DNA of 35,921 nt, taken from contig CAZXCU010000030.1 in NCBI GenBank assembly GCA_964639245.1, forward strand, positions 1 through 35,921, written 5' to 3'. Numbering within the stretch: the first letter of the stretch is position 1; each line of letters opens with the position of its first letter. This document shows, piece after piece, positions 15,775 to 23,654 of this stretch. The position numbers and the translations under genes are program-made. The DNA is from SB15 sp964639245. Lineage in GTDB: Bacteria > Chloroflexota > Anaerolineae > Aggregatilineales > J027. The notes beneath the pieces are model-generated. The model was not told the origin of the DNA, ran no database searches, and was given only the letters and a program-made list of their open reading frames with translations.

Positions 15775-17115
15775 TTAAACCATATGGCTGATGTCTGAAG
15801 ACTCGGCAGGATGAACGAAAATGGTTTTCTTGATGTCTGCTGCCGTGATGCCATTACGAATGGCGAGTGCAAACAGATTGATGACCTCGCCAGCATGAGC
15901 ACCCAGCAAATGCGCCCCCAGAATGCGCCCGCTATCTTCCTCAACCAGAACCTTAAAACCCGTGTGCTTCTCATTTGTCCGCCGCGCAGAATACCAGCCG
16001 GAGGTCTCTTGATGGTTGACGGTGAATTTCAAACCTTGGGCACTGGCTTCTTCTTCGCTCAGTCCTACTCTGGCAAGTGACGGGATGGTAAATACAACAC
16101 TCGGCACGCCAGTATAATCGGGGGTACGTTCATTGCCTTTCAGGATGTTGCTGGCTACGACATGCCCTTCTGTGACAGCTACTGGCGTGAGCGGCATCCC
16201 GCTGCTGGCAGCCGAATCCCCGGCGGCATAAACCGCAGGATTGGAGATACTCTGTAGATATTCATTGACAATGACACCCCGCGCATTGTACTCAATACCC
16301 GCTTTTTCGAGGTCAAGTCTATCAATCGCTGGCACACGCCCGGCTCCATGCACGACCAAATCCGCCTCAAAAGATTTGCCATCCCTAGTATGAACAGTAA
16401 AACCAGTTTGTGTTTTTTCAATTGCCGTGACTTCGACTCCCAGACGAATAGCAATCCCCACCGACTGTGATGCCTCAACTAACTGCATGACTAAATCTGC
16501 ATCGAAGTTTTCTAACGGACGCTCACCACGATGCAGAATGGTCACCTCAGCCCCGGCACGAATGGCGATGTGGGCGAACTCAAATGAGATATATCCGCCA
16601 CCGATAAAAACGATCCGTCTGGGCAGCGTTTCCAATTCCAGAAAATCGGTGCTGGTGATGACAAGTTCGGCTCCGGGAATACCCAGCGGGCGCGGCTTTG
16701 CACCTGTCGCAATGACAATATGCCTGGCAGTCAGTGCTTTGCCATCCACCAGAAGACTGTTCCCAGCTACAAAACGCGCCGTGCCGTGATGGGTTGCCAC
16801 ACTATTTTTCGCCAGCGATTTTTCCAACATTTGGGGCGTAGCATCGGTGAAGGTGCGCTTGAACTTCATCAGGTCAGACCAAGTAATATGGACTTCCCCA
16901 CCGATGCCATGATCGGCCATCCGCTGCTGCCATGCCACGAGTTCGGCTGCGCCGACCAAGACTTTCTTGGGGTCACAGCCACGCAGCATACAGGTTCCTC
17001 CATAGGGAAGCTCGTCAACGACAGCAACCTCTAATCCGGCAGCGCGGCATTTGCGGGCGATATTCAACCCGGCCATACCAACGCCGATAACAATCACATC
17101 ATAGTTTTGCGTCAT
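15775..17115 (-). CDS. FAD-dependent pyridine nucleotide disulfide reductase (MerA/glutathione reductase-like), 446 aa
   Basis: This is a class I flavoprotein disulfide reductase. The FAD-binding strand is DVIVIGVGMAG; the redox disulfide is Cys42 and Cys47 in GGTCMLRGCDPKK; an NAD(P)-binding GGGYISFEFA motif and the second FAD motif (VYAAGD) are present; the dimerisation domain ends with HPAESSDI, bearing the catalytic His-Glu pair. Unlike the true MerA nearby, it lacks the N-terminal HMA domain and the C-terminal Cys-Cys. It is therefore more likely a low-molecular-weight thiol or thioredoxin-type reductase than a mercuric reductase. It overlaps the cyclase gene at an ATGA and precedes the TlpA-like gene by 12 bp. 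Confidence 0.85.
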   Translation of the reverse strand: MTQNYDVIVIGVGMAGLNIARKCRAAGLEVAVVDELPYGGTCMLRGCDPKKVLVGAAELVAWQQRMADHGIGGEVHITWSDLMKFKRTFTDATPQMLEKSLAKNSVATHHGTARFVAGNSLLVDGKALTARHIVIATGAKPRPLGIPGAELVITSTDFLELETLPRRIVFIGGGYISFEFAHIAIRAGAEVTILHRGERPLENFDADLVMQLVEASQSVGIAIRLGVEVTAIEKTQTGFTVHTRDGKSFEADLVVHGAGRVPAIDRLDLEKAGIEYNARGVIVNEYLQSISNPAVYAAGDSAASSGMPLTPVAVTEGHVVASNILKGNERTPDYTGVPSVVFTIPSLARVGLSEEEASAQGLKFTVNHQETSGWYSARRTNEKHTGFKVLVEEDSGRILGAHLLGAHAGEVINLFALAIRNGITAADIKKTIFVHPAESSDISHMV

Positions 17116-17774
17116 TTGATTTCCTCTTCTGTTGGTTTTGATGGTGTTGGTACGTGCAAGCTGTAGACCGGGACTGGTTCAGCTTTGCCCTTGAGCAAGA
17201 TATTGCCAATCATGTGGTATTCATTGGGCTTTAACCAATGCTGAACCTCACTGGTAGCGAGAATTTGTTTACCTTGGGCAAGACTGGCGAGACGGCTGGC
17301 TGTATTCACTGCATCACCGATGACGGTGAATTCCTGTGAGGGCGGCATACCCAGTGCCGAGAGCATGACCACACCCCGCGCCAGACCAATACCAATCGCT
17401 AGATTTTCAGAAGTCATCGTTGTGGCAGCTAAGGCATCAAAGGCTTTCACTAATTGCACCCCTGTCAAAAAGGCCCGACGCACCTCCACTTCGGGCTTGG
17501 TAGGGTTACCAAAAGCGGCAAGGATACCATCCCCAAGGAATTTAAAGATGTATCCGTCTTGTCGGTGGACGATTTTGCTCGTTAGCTGGTAATAGCGATT
17601 CAGCAAATCCACGACATTCCGCAGTTCCCACCGTTCAGTCACTGAGGTGAATCCCCGCATATCCGCGAACATCACGGTGAGCGGGCGTTGGTGCAGGCAG
17701 CAGTCCGCTATCTGCGGATGGTCACGGAAAAACTTGTGCTCATGGTCAATGGGAATCTCTTGACTGGTCACCAT
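17112..17774 (-). CDS. Class III adenylate/guanylate cyclase, 220 aa
   Basis: The catalytic core is complete: metal-binding FADMRGF near residue 35 and FLGDGILAAF near residue 83, with the preceding Lys (FKFLGDG) and later IGDAVNTASRL supplying the residues usual for adenine recognition and transition-state stabilisation. It has no membrane helix, HAMP or sensor domain, so it is a soluble single-domain enzyme. It lies between merR2 and the disulfide reductase in one operon, with a ribosome-binding site (AGGAGCAAATGA) and an ATGA overlap. Placement implies mercury-inducible cyclic nucleotide synthesis, which is unusual; the effector is not visible in the window. Confidence 0.88.
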   Translation of the reverse strand: MVTSQEIPIDHEHKFFRDHPQIADCCLHQRPLTVMFADMRGFTSVTERWELRNVVDLLNRYYQLTSKIVHRQDGYIFKFLGDGILAAFGNPTKPEVEVRRAFLTGVQLVKAFDALAATTMTSENLAIGIGLARGVVMLSALGMPPSQEFTVIGDAVNTASRLASLAQGKQILATSEVQHWLKPNEYHMIGNILLKGKAEPVPVYSLHVPTPSKPTEEEIK

Positions 17775-17824
17775 TCATTTGCTCCTGAGATTGGCTCTAT
17801 TCTGAATTGGGGATAACCCCGTAT

Positions 17825-18193
17825 TTACGTTCCCATATGCTCAAGGAGATGCTGCCCCGATTCATAGAGCAGCGTCAACTCATCCTGTAATCTTTCCAGG
17901 TCGTCAATCCGTGCCTGAATCTCGCCAATCCGTTGAGACATCATCGCCATCACATAGCTACAGGGGGCTTGATGACACTCCTTAAAAGCCATGATTTCGG
18001 CAATTTCATCCAATGCGAATTCGATAGCACGCGCTCGCTGAATAAACCGCAGCCGGTCAATGTCTTCCTCATCGTAAACCCGGTAGCCATTTGCAGTGCG
18101 CTCTGGCTGAGGTAACAATCCAATTTGCTCGTAGTAACGGATCGTCACACTTAAAACACCCGTTCGCTTGCTTAATTCACCGATGTTGAACAT
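17825..18193 (-). CDS. MerR-family transcriptional regulator 2, 122 aa
   Basis: I choose the ATG at 18193 because AGGAGGTGAAAATATC precedes it; the in-frame start at 18265 would overlap the promoter. The N-terminal winged helix (IGELSKRTGVLSVTIRYYE) is nearly the same as in MerR1, so both probably read the same operators. A dimerisation coiled coil follows. The cysteines are C73 and C78 (KECHQAPCSY); the C-terminal Cys pair of Hg-sensing MerR is absent. It may sense metal differently or act as a modulator. It heads the operon with cyclase, reductase and TlpA-like protein. Confidence 0.9.
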   Translation of the reverse strand: MFNIGELSKRTGVLSVTIRYYEQIGLLPQPERTANGYRVYDEEDIDRLRFIQRARAIEFALDEIAEIMAFKECHQAPCSYVMAMMSQRIGEIQARIDDLERLQDELTLLYESGQHLLEHMGT

Positions 18194-18215
18194 GATATTT
18201 TCACCTCCTGATTTC

Positions 18216-18246
18216 AGCCTACTGCTTATAGCCAGTGGAAGGTCAA
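18216..18246 (-). promoter_or_regulatory. MerR-type promoter/operator (operon C, merR2)
   Basis: On the minus strand, TTGACC (complement of 18241-18246), a 19-bp spacer (TTCCACTGGCTATAAGCAG) and TAGGCT (complement of 18216-18221). The dyad is partly degenerate. It sits 23 bp upstream of the merR2 ATG and just downstream of the broken zinc-ribbon gene. Confidence 0.7.
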
Positions 18247-18261
18247 GGTATTTCGGGGGTG

Positions 18262-18649
18262 TCACAGTGAATAGGCTTCCAGTTCGATTTGACCGTCCCC
18301 TATCTCAACTCGGAAAACGTGACCACATTCTCTACACCATGCCAGATAGAATCCTAGATTATGGGGAGGAGCATAACGGTACTCAAGCATATACTCAGGC
18401 GCAGTACACGCACAGACTGGACAACCAACACGGCGAAGCTGCGCTTCGACCCAGGCATAGGCGGTTAACCAGGTCGCCCACTGCGCTGGCTCCCGCGAAT
18501 ATTCGTGCCCACACTGCTGGGCAGCGGGTCATGCATTGACACGGGCTGCCAGCAGCAGGTCGGCGTAACCGTGCTTCGAGGCGTGTCTGCGAACACTTTG
18601 GACAGACAGCCCCTTGGAGCAGGCTTTCACCCTGCGGTGTGGGGATCAC
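18262..18649 (-). pseudogene. Frameshifted double zinc-ribbon protein gene downstream of merA
   Basis: A GTG at 18649 with GAGGAGCGACA upstream opens a frame containing CPKC and a further Cys cluster (CQCMTRC). At 18519-18521 the minus strand reads CCC; with one C fewer the frame continues as TRCQQCGHEYSREP into a frame ending at the stop 18262-18264, with CPVC and CRECGHVFRVEI. The corrected product would be about 128 aa with four CxxC pairs (two zinc ribbons). As sequenced, the first frame runs on out of phase through 84 residues. Either a real 1-bp insertion has inactivated it or there is a homopolymer sequencing error. It follows merA by 18 bp in the same operon. No family is recognised. 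Confidence 0.7.
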
Positions 18650-18667
18650 TGTCGCTCCTCTTGATTA

Positions 18668-20359
18668 TCAACCCGCGCAGCAGGACAGCATGGCGACATC
18701 CTTCTCAAAGGTCTGCGCCGCCAGCTTCAGCCCTTCGGCCATCGTCAGATAGGGGAAGAAGCTATCCACCAGGTCTTGCACGGTCATACCAGCGTTAAGG
18801 GCAATCACGGCGGCTTGAATCATCTCTCCAGCATCGGGAGCTAGGATATGCACTCCCAGCAGGTGATCTGTCTCAGCATCTGCTACCAGCTTAATTAAGC
18901 CCCGTGTATCACGATTGGCAAGCGCACGAGGGACATATTTCAACGGCAGCACAGAGGTTTTCACCTCATAACCCGCTTCCAGTGCGTGCTGTTGGCTCAA
19001 TCCTACTGCTGCGACTGAAGGATCGGTGAACGTGACACGCGGCAGGACGTGTGTATCATAAACACGCCCTGAGCCATTCAGGGCATTTTCAGCCGCCAGC
19101 GTTCCGCTGTAAGCCGCGACATAGACAAACATATCCCGTCCGGTCACATCACCCGCCGCGTAAACGTAGGGGTTGGTGGTATGCAGATGGTCATCCACCA
19201 GAATTTCGCCGCGTTTGCCTAGTTCCACGCCTGCCTCTCCCAGACCCATTCCGCGAGTGTTGGCACGCCTGCCAGTCGCCATCAGCAGGGCTTGTGCCTC
19301 AACGATCAGGGTTTCCCCAGCACGTTCAGCCGTTAAGCGATACCCCTGCTCACCCTTATCAATCTGCGTGATATTGACCCCGGTTTCGATCCTTATGCCT
19401 TCTTCCCGCAGGTAATCTGCCAGTGCTTGGCTGATTTCGGGTTCTTCAAAGGGGGTAATGTCCGGCATAACTTCCAGCACAGTCACCTTAGTTCCGAAGC
19501 GTGCATAAGACTGCGCTAATTCCAGCCCAACCGCATTCGCACCAACGACGATCATCGAGGACGGACGCTCCGTTAGACTCAAGGCTGAGGTGCTGTCCAG
19601 ATAACCCGCTTCTTCTAATCCAGGAATAGGTGGAACCCAGGAGCTTGCCCCAGTGGTTATCACGATACTGCCAAGCATGTATGTTGTGGGACTCTCACCA
19701 TTGCCGACTGGGGTGATCTCAACTTGATTATCGCCCAGCAGTTTCGCCCAGCCTTGAAGGTAGATAATTTCGGGATAGGCAGCCAGCACGTCAACATACT
19801 TCGCCTGTCGCAATTCATCTACCAGTTCGTCTTTTTGGGCGATGACCGCACCCCAATCACCCGCAGCGTTGATGCGGGCTGCACCCTGGAAAGGATGATG
19901 TCCGGCGCGATGATGTACCTCGGCAGCGCGAATAATGGTCTTTGAGGGAACACACCCAACATTCACGCATGTACCGCCTATGATGCGGGCTTCGACCAGA
20001 GCAACCCGCTTGCCTAATTCAGCCCCTTTGATGGCTGCTGCGAATCCGGCTGAACCGCCGCCGATCACCATGAGGTCAAAATCCTGGGGAGTTCTGCCAT
20101 TGCCGGGGATGTCGGTTTGAATGCCACGTCGTTCTTTGACAGTAGCGCGGTAGCCGGCGGCTTTCACGGCTTCTGCCAGCATTTCATTGGAGACACTGCC
20201 TTCTGCTTTGAGCGTTGCCTGTCCCGACTGCCAACCGGGAACATCTACATCGCTTACCCCTGAGACTTTGCCCAGTGCGCGTGAGACATGCACCGCACAG
20301 CTAGCGCAGGTCATCCCGCGTACATCCAATGTGATTTCTTGCACATCTTCCTTGTTCAT
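18668..20359 (-). CDS. merA: Mercuric reductase MerA, 563 aa
   Basis: It reduces Hg(II) to volatile Hg(0) with NADPH in the cytoplasm. Domains in order: an HMA metal-binding domain with Cys18 and Cys21 (GMTCASC), an FAD-binding strand around 95-105, the redox disulfide Cys131/Cys136 in GGTCVNVGCVPSK, NADPH-binding and dimerisation domains, and the C-terminal vicinal Cys560-Cys561 that hand Hg(II) to the active site. All diagnostic features are present and length is typical for one HMA domain. The ATG at 20359 is preceded by AAGGAGAAAGTG; a longer start at 20413 would overlap merR. It lies 14 bp downstream of merR in the same operon. Confidence 0.97.
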   Translation of the reverse strand: MNKEDVQEITLDVRGMTCASCAVHVSRALGKVSGVSDVDVPGWQSGQATLKAEGSVSNEMLAEAVKAAGYRATVKERRGIQTDIPGNGRTPQDFDLMVIGGGSAGFAAAIKGAELGKRVALVEARIIGGTCVNVGCVPSKTIIRAAEVHHRAGHHPFQGAARINAAGDWGAVIAQKDELVDELRQAKYVDVLAAYPEIIYLQGWAKLLGDNQVEITPVGNGESPTTYMLGSIVITTGASSWVPPIPGLEEAGYLDSTSALSLTERPSSMIVVGANAVGLELAQSYARFGTKVTVLEVMPDITPFEEPEISQALADYLREEGIRIETGVNITQIDKGEQGYRLTAERAGETLIVEAQALLMATGRRANTRGMGLGEAGVELGKRGEILVDDHLHTTNPYVYAAGDVTGRDMFVYVAAYSGTLAAENALNGSGRVYDTHVLPRVTFTDPSVAAVGLSQQHALEAGYEVKTSVLPLKYVPRALANRDTRGLIKLVADAETDHLLGVHILAPDAGEMIQAAVIALNAGMTVQDLVDSFFPYLTMAEGLKLAAQTFEKDVAMLSCCAG

Positions 20360-20373
20360 CACTTTCTCCTTGC

Positions 20374-20784
20374 TTACTGTTCGTCTTTCGTGAGGATCAG
20401 ATGGCACACACACTGGCGCATGAGGGCATCTTCCGGTAGCTGCTGCCCAGCCTCATAGAGCGCTGACAATTCAGCCTCCAATCGTTCCAGTTCCCGAATT
20501 TGTTCCTGAATCCTGTCGATTTTCTCCCGCATCGTTTGCATCACGTACCGGCAGGGCGGTTCCTGGCGTTCCCGAAAGGCTAAGATTTCCGTGATTTCAT
20601 CCAGGGCGAAACCCAGAGATCGCGCCCGTTTGATAAATTGCAGCCGCTCGACATCGGCCTCATCGTAAATCCGGTAGCCACTCTCCGCCCGCTGGGGCCG
20701 GGGGAGGAGATCGATCTGTTCGTAGTAACGGATGGTCGTACTCAAGATACCCGTTCGTTTGCTCAATTCACCAATCTGGAGCAT
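20374..20784 (-). CDS. merR: Mercury-responsive regulator MerR (MerR1), 136 aa
   Basis: The N-terminal winged helix (IGELSKRTGILSTTIRYYE) binds the operator and a long dimerisation helix follows. Three cysteines match the Hg-binding pattern: C78 (PPCRY) before the helix, and C125 and C127 (QCVC) at the C-terminal end. Classical MerR uses one cysteine from one subunit and two from the other, and the arrangement here fits, although the C-terminal pair is closer together. Start with GAGGTGAAAAC. It lies just downstream of a perfect palindromic operator and is autoregulated by position. It probably controls all five island promoters. Confidence 0.93.
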   Translation of the reverse strand: MLQIGELSKRTGILSTTIRYYEQIDLLPRPQRAESGYRIYDEADVERLQFIKRARSLGFALDEITEILAFRERQEPPCRYVMQTMREKIDRIQEQIRELERLEAELSALYEAGQQLPEDALMRQCVCHLILTKDEQ

Positions 20785-20804
20785 GTTTTCACCTCACTAT
20801 TCGG

Positions 20805-20835
20805 ACTATACGCCTTCTAGCTGCTAGAAGGTCAA
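20805..20835 (-). promoter_or_regulatory. MerR promoter/operator (operon B, merR-merA)
   Basis: On the minus strand, TTGACC (complement of 20830-20835), exactly 19 bp, then TATAGT (complement of 20805-20810). Within it lies a perfect 19-nt palindrome, CCTTCTAGC-T-GCTAGAAGG (plus-strand 20813-20831). This is the classic MerR operator placed between over-spaced promoter elements, and it has the strongest dyad of the five sites in the window. Confidence 0.88.
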
Positions 20836-20965
20836 GTGGGAAATATAAGCGTTTCGTTAGAACTGAAGGAGCCGAGGTTAGCTGGTCTACATCTGATAAG
20901 CGAATTAGTTTTGGGTATATAGGAGATGTCCTTTCTACTCATGCACCTTATGGCTCCTTTGTTGG

Positions 20966-21601
20966 CTAGCTGTATTTGAGCACCGGCTCAATATAAAGCG
21001 CATAGGCAATTTGATAGGCTTCATCAAGGGTAAAGACAGCAATATCAGTATGAGTTGATGACCACTGAGCAGCGACCCCTTCCGAAGCAAAGAAATGGAT
21101 GCGTCCACAGAAACTGCCCTGTGGCCCGGCAGTGCATTGACTATCGGTTACGATAGATAGAACCGCCGCTGATGGTGCAGCAGATTCAATGCCATGTGGC
21201 GAAACGGTCAGCCGAATGATTTCATCTGTCACAGGGCAAATGGATTCAACCTGTGCTGTTTGTCCAACATGGGCTGGCAAAAATAATGTATCCAGCGCAC
21301 ACCAGGCATATAGATGCTGGTCGTTCACATAAAAGTGATGGGGTGTCGGAATTTGCGTCAAGGCAGCCCCGACCAGTTCATCCTGCTCATTGAATTCGTA
21401 GCCACCTGCCCTCATGCGCCGGAAGGCATCTTCAATCGTATCAAGTGGATACCCAGTCTTATCCGCCATTTCTTGAATTGTTACCGGATGTCCTTCTGCC
21501 AGACTCTGAACCAGGATGCGTTGAAACCGAGCCGACTCTGCGGTGTGCTGACCACGCCCTTTTAACAGTGCCATCGCTTCATCAACTTGTATGCTGGGCA
21601 T
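20966..21601 (-). CDS. merB: Organomercurial lyase MerB, 211 aa
   Basis: It cleaves the carbon-mercury bond of organomercurials, releasing Hg(II) for MerA. The catalytic triad is present: Cys101 and Asp104 in YAWCALDTLFLP and Cys165 in GSFCGRIHFFA, equivalent to Cys96, Asp99 and Cys159 of the R831b enzyme. An N-terminal winged-helix-like region (residues ~20-70) is as in the family. Length matches MerB. The ATG follows GGAGGATTTAGGTT. It is the second gene of the operon with the DUF3237-like gene. Its presence shows that this is a broad-spectrum mercury-resistance island. Confidence 0.95.
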   Translation of the reverse strand: MPSIQVDEAMALLKGRGQHTAESARFQRILVQSLAEGHPVTIQEMADKTGYPLDTIEDAFRRMRAGGYEFNEQDELVGAALTQIPTPHHFYVNDQHLYAWCALDTLFLPAHVGQTAQVESICPVTDEIIRLTVSPHGIESAAPSAAVLSIVTDSQCTAGPQGSFCGRIHFFASEGVAAQWSSTHTDIAVFTLDEAYQIAYALYIEPVLKYS

Positions 21602-21660
21602 AACCTAAATCCTCCCAATTTTGCTTACAAACAGCGTGTGCCCTATGCCTGGACACTGCC

Positions 21661-22107
21661 TCACTCGCTGATATGAGCATAGACGCGGTAGTGATGCTGG
21701 TAGGTTTCCATATTGAACTCACCTTCCCACACCCCCAGCGTCGCGTTCAGCCAGGCGTAGTCTTCACTATCGGTGTCAAATTTCACCCCATAGACCATGA
21801 CCCAATTATTCGGCTTCTCCGGGTCTGGAACTTTTCCATGCCCTCGCGCATCATACCGTATGATCGCCCCATCATCGGTTTCAATTTCGCCAGCGAAATT
21901 GGTCAAGCAAACGCCATCGTCAATGTCTTCATACAAATCCCAACGGATTTTTCCCTGAATCCTGCCATTGACCGTTCCATCCCCACTGCCGATATATTCC
22001 CCAACCTTGCCCTCTGGCGAGGTGATTGCTTCACCTCCGCGATAGACCATTTCTGCATTGAAAAGGGGTTGGAGTGTCCTAAAACCCCGATTGGGTGTAT
22101 CTGACAT
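21661..22107 (-). CDS. DUF3237-like small barrel protein, 148 aa
   Basis: The pattern (GGEAITSPEGKVGEYIGSG, NGRIQGKIRWDLYEDI, a run of alternating polar and hydrophobic strands, then VYGVKFDTDSEDYAWLN) resembles the DUF3237 / lipocalin-like beta-barrel family. No enzymatic function is established for that family and I cannot infer one. No signal peptide. It is first in the operon with merB, under a MerR-type promoter, so it should be mercury-inducible, and is probably an accessory detoxification protein. Start with AAGGAGGACACACA. Confidence 0.6.
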   Translation of the reverse strand: MSDTPNRGFRTLQPLFNAEMVYRGGEAITSPEGKVGEYIGSGDGTVNGRIQGKIRWDLYEDIDDGVCLTNFAGEIETDDGAIIRYDARGHGKVPDPEKPNNWVMVYGVKFDTDSEDYAWLNATLGVWEGEFNMETYQHHYRVYAHISE

Positions 22108-22177
22108 TGTGTGTCCTCCTTACCTTACTACGGCTCCATAAAGATGAGGTCGCCAAGTGGCCCACCTCATTTGTTTA

Positions 22178-22208
22178 ACTGTACACCTTATAGTTACTAG
22201 AAGGTCAA
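22178..22208 (-). promoter_or_regulatory. MerR-type promoter/operator (operon A, merB operon)
   Basis: On the minus strand, TTGACC (complement of 22203-22208), a 19-bp spacer (TTCTAGTAACTATAAGGTG) and TACAGT (complement of 22178-22183). A dyad CCTTCTAGT...ACTATAAGG runs through the spacer. It lies 71 bp upstream of the start at 22107. Confidence 0.8.
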
Positions 22209-22271
22209 GAGCTTTTTCATACCACATTTTGAGAATGTTTAGAGCAGCTCAACAGTTGCCATCGTCAAACA

Positions 22272-22476
22272 GCGGATAAGCGGGAGTTTATCGCTGCATA
22301 CACCACTTCCACAGGAAGTGATGCGGTACGAAGTGCCGCATACCCCCCTGTACGGAACGTGCAGGGGCAAGCTGTTAGGCTTGCTCCATTTTTGCCCCTC
22401 TGCGGCGGTGTTTTTTTAGAAATGTGGGGCAAAAATGTCGGAACGCCTACGGCGTTCGGGGCAGCGCACGCTGCCC
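22272..22476. repeat. Array of consecutive hairpins (multi-palindrome element)
   Basis: A gene-free stretch with stems one after another: 22304-22310/22314-22320 (CACTTCC-ACA-GGAAGTG); 22321-22329/22333-22341 with one G:T mismatch; 22345-22353/22359-22367 with one G:T mismatch; 22367-22372/22379-22384; 22387-22398/22426-22437 (12 bp); 22441-22447/22451-22457 (GAACGCC-TAC-GGCGTTC); 22459-22466/22469-22476 (GGGCAGCG-CA-CGCTGCCC). An imperfect eighth is at 22272-22294. Such mosaics of short palindromes are common as dispersed extragenic repeats, but could also be a structured RNA, a replication site or a recombination site. It separates the mercury island from the PRTRC cassette. Confidence 0.75.
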
Positions 22477-22602
22477 ATCCAAAAGCGGTGTTGGTCTGAA
22501 AAGGTGTTTTTTATGGGGAGAAGTGGTGCTGAAGCGGTGTATTTTGAGATGAACAGCTAGGGACGATCATTATCACCACCACAGCACCAGTGGGCGAGGA
22601 TT

Positions 22603-23583
22603 TCAAAACAGGGGAAGCTGCTGAGGAACCAGCGGGGGATTGGGGAGAGGTTGCAACTGGTATGGCTGCCCTTTGACTTCTTGGAGCGCGGTTTGCAGAT
22701 CAGGAGGCAGCAATTCGGGTGCGACATCCCCTAACCAGTGTCTCGGTTGGAAGGCATAACCTGACTCCACTTCAAGCTGCACATATTCCCTATAAACTTC
22801 TGGGTTTTGTCGCGCTCCATTTCGCAAGTCACCCCGACTCCCAAAGATACACAGTCCACACGATAGCCTTTCGTTACCCAACGCATAGGCGGGATGGGCT
22901 TTGAAGGATGTCTCAAAAATCTGCTCTGGGGTCATGCCTTTGAATCTCGCCTGTAGATTGTGTAGTTCAGCCAGACTGTAGCCAATGGCATTCCAAACCT
23001 CAGCGGTGGTGAAATGATGGAGGGGAAGCCAATCATAGGCTGTGCGACTTTGTGTTTGGACTCCCACACGGGGTTGGAGGATGGGTTTGTGCGCTCGTGA
23101 GGAGGATTCAGCCGCACGCAGCCCCATGGCACAGATAACTCTGCCCGTTTTACCTACCCAAGTCCGCAGGAAAGCACTCAGCTTGTCGCGCTTGCAGGTC
23201 GAGGTACAGTAGCGGGCTTGCGCCGAAGGCCAGAAGGGAGCCTGTTTGCCTTGCGCTTCGAGTTTGGCTTTTCTAGCTTTCATCACATCCACCAGATCAC
23301 CTCCATCCACCATATGCAGGGGCAGTCTCAACTGATCGGCAAAACGGGTGATGTAACGGGGTGTGATGAGGTGTTCTGCCCGTCCCAACTGGGCGTGCAG
23401 TAGGATGATGCGTCCCCGCCAAGCACACGGCTGGTGAAAACGCATATGATAGAGCAGGCGGCTCATGGCATCGGAGTCTTTGCCCCCTGAAATACTGAGG
23501 GCAAGATCAAAACCCGATTTGAGGGCATGGTCAATCTCGCTGGGTAGGGTGACTTTCTCAGTCAATTGGTCTAAGGTCAGCAT
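22603..23583 (-). CDS. PAPS-reductase-like PP-loop protein, 326 aa, with C-terminal QLPLF
   Basis: The PP-loop SGGKDSD lies at residues 32-38, the ATP-pyrophosphatase fingerprint of the PAPS reductase/DndC superfamily. Two pairs of cysteines follow (YCTSTCKR near residue 122 and SCGLCIFGS near residue 245), which probably bind metal or an Fe-S cluster. These enzymes activate a substrate by adenylation, in sulfur or nucleic-acid chemistry; plasmid- and phage-borne versions are of unknown function. The last residues QQLPLF match the beta-clamp-binding pentapeptide. Good start (AGGAGACTGACC). It is the last gene of the PRTRC block; a nucleic-acid-modifying role is inferred only. Confidence 0.85.
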   Translation of the reverse strand: MLTLDQLTEKVTLPSEIDHALKSGFDLALSISGGKDSDAMSRLLYHMRFHQPCAWRGRIILLHAQLGRAEHLITPRYITRFADQLRLPLHMVDGGDLVDVMKARKAKLEAQGKQAPFWPSAQARYCTSTCKRDKLSAFLRTWVGKTGRVICAMGLRAAESSSRAHKPILQPRVGVQTQSRTAYDWLPLHHFTTAEVWNAIGYSLAELHNLQARFKGMTPEQIFETSFKAHPAYALGNERLSCGLCIFGSRGDLRNGARQNPEVYREYVQLEVESGYAFQPRHWLGDVAPELLPPDLQTALQEVKGQPYQLQPLPNPPLVPQQLPLF

Positions 23584-23604
23584 GGTCAGTCTCCTAGAAA
23601 ACGA

Positions 23605-23629
23605 AAGACGCGCCCATCGAGCGCGTCTT
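23605..23629 (-). terminator. Intergenic hairpin upstream of the PP-loop gene
   Basis: A 9-bp perfect stem AAGACGCGC/GCGCGTCTT with a 7-nt loop (plus-strand 23605-23613 and 23621-23629). On the minus strand it is followed by TCGTTTTC, a moderate U-tract. It is 22 nt before the next start codon, so it may attenuate rather than fully terminate. Confidence 0.65.
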
Positions 23630-23654
23630 CAAGCAGTGATGCGAAAGCCAAGCC

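Noticed and set aside
15775..17115. A second mercuric reductase
   Set aside because: It lacks the HMA domain and the C-terminal Cys-Cys, and its redox motif (GGTCMLRGC) differs from MerA, so a general disulfide reductase is the safer call.
18395..18649. 84-aa frame after merA as an intact gene
   Set aside because: Only its first ~43 residues make sense; restoring one base reveals the real, longer zinc-ribbon frame, so it is listed as a broken gene.
22272..22476. CRISPR array or integron attC array
   Set aside because: The stems differ from one another in sequence, with no identical direct repeats or regular spacers, and no integrase is adjacent.
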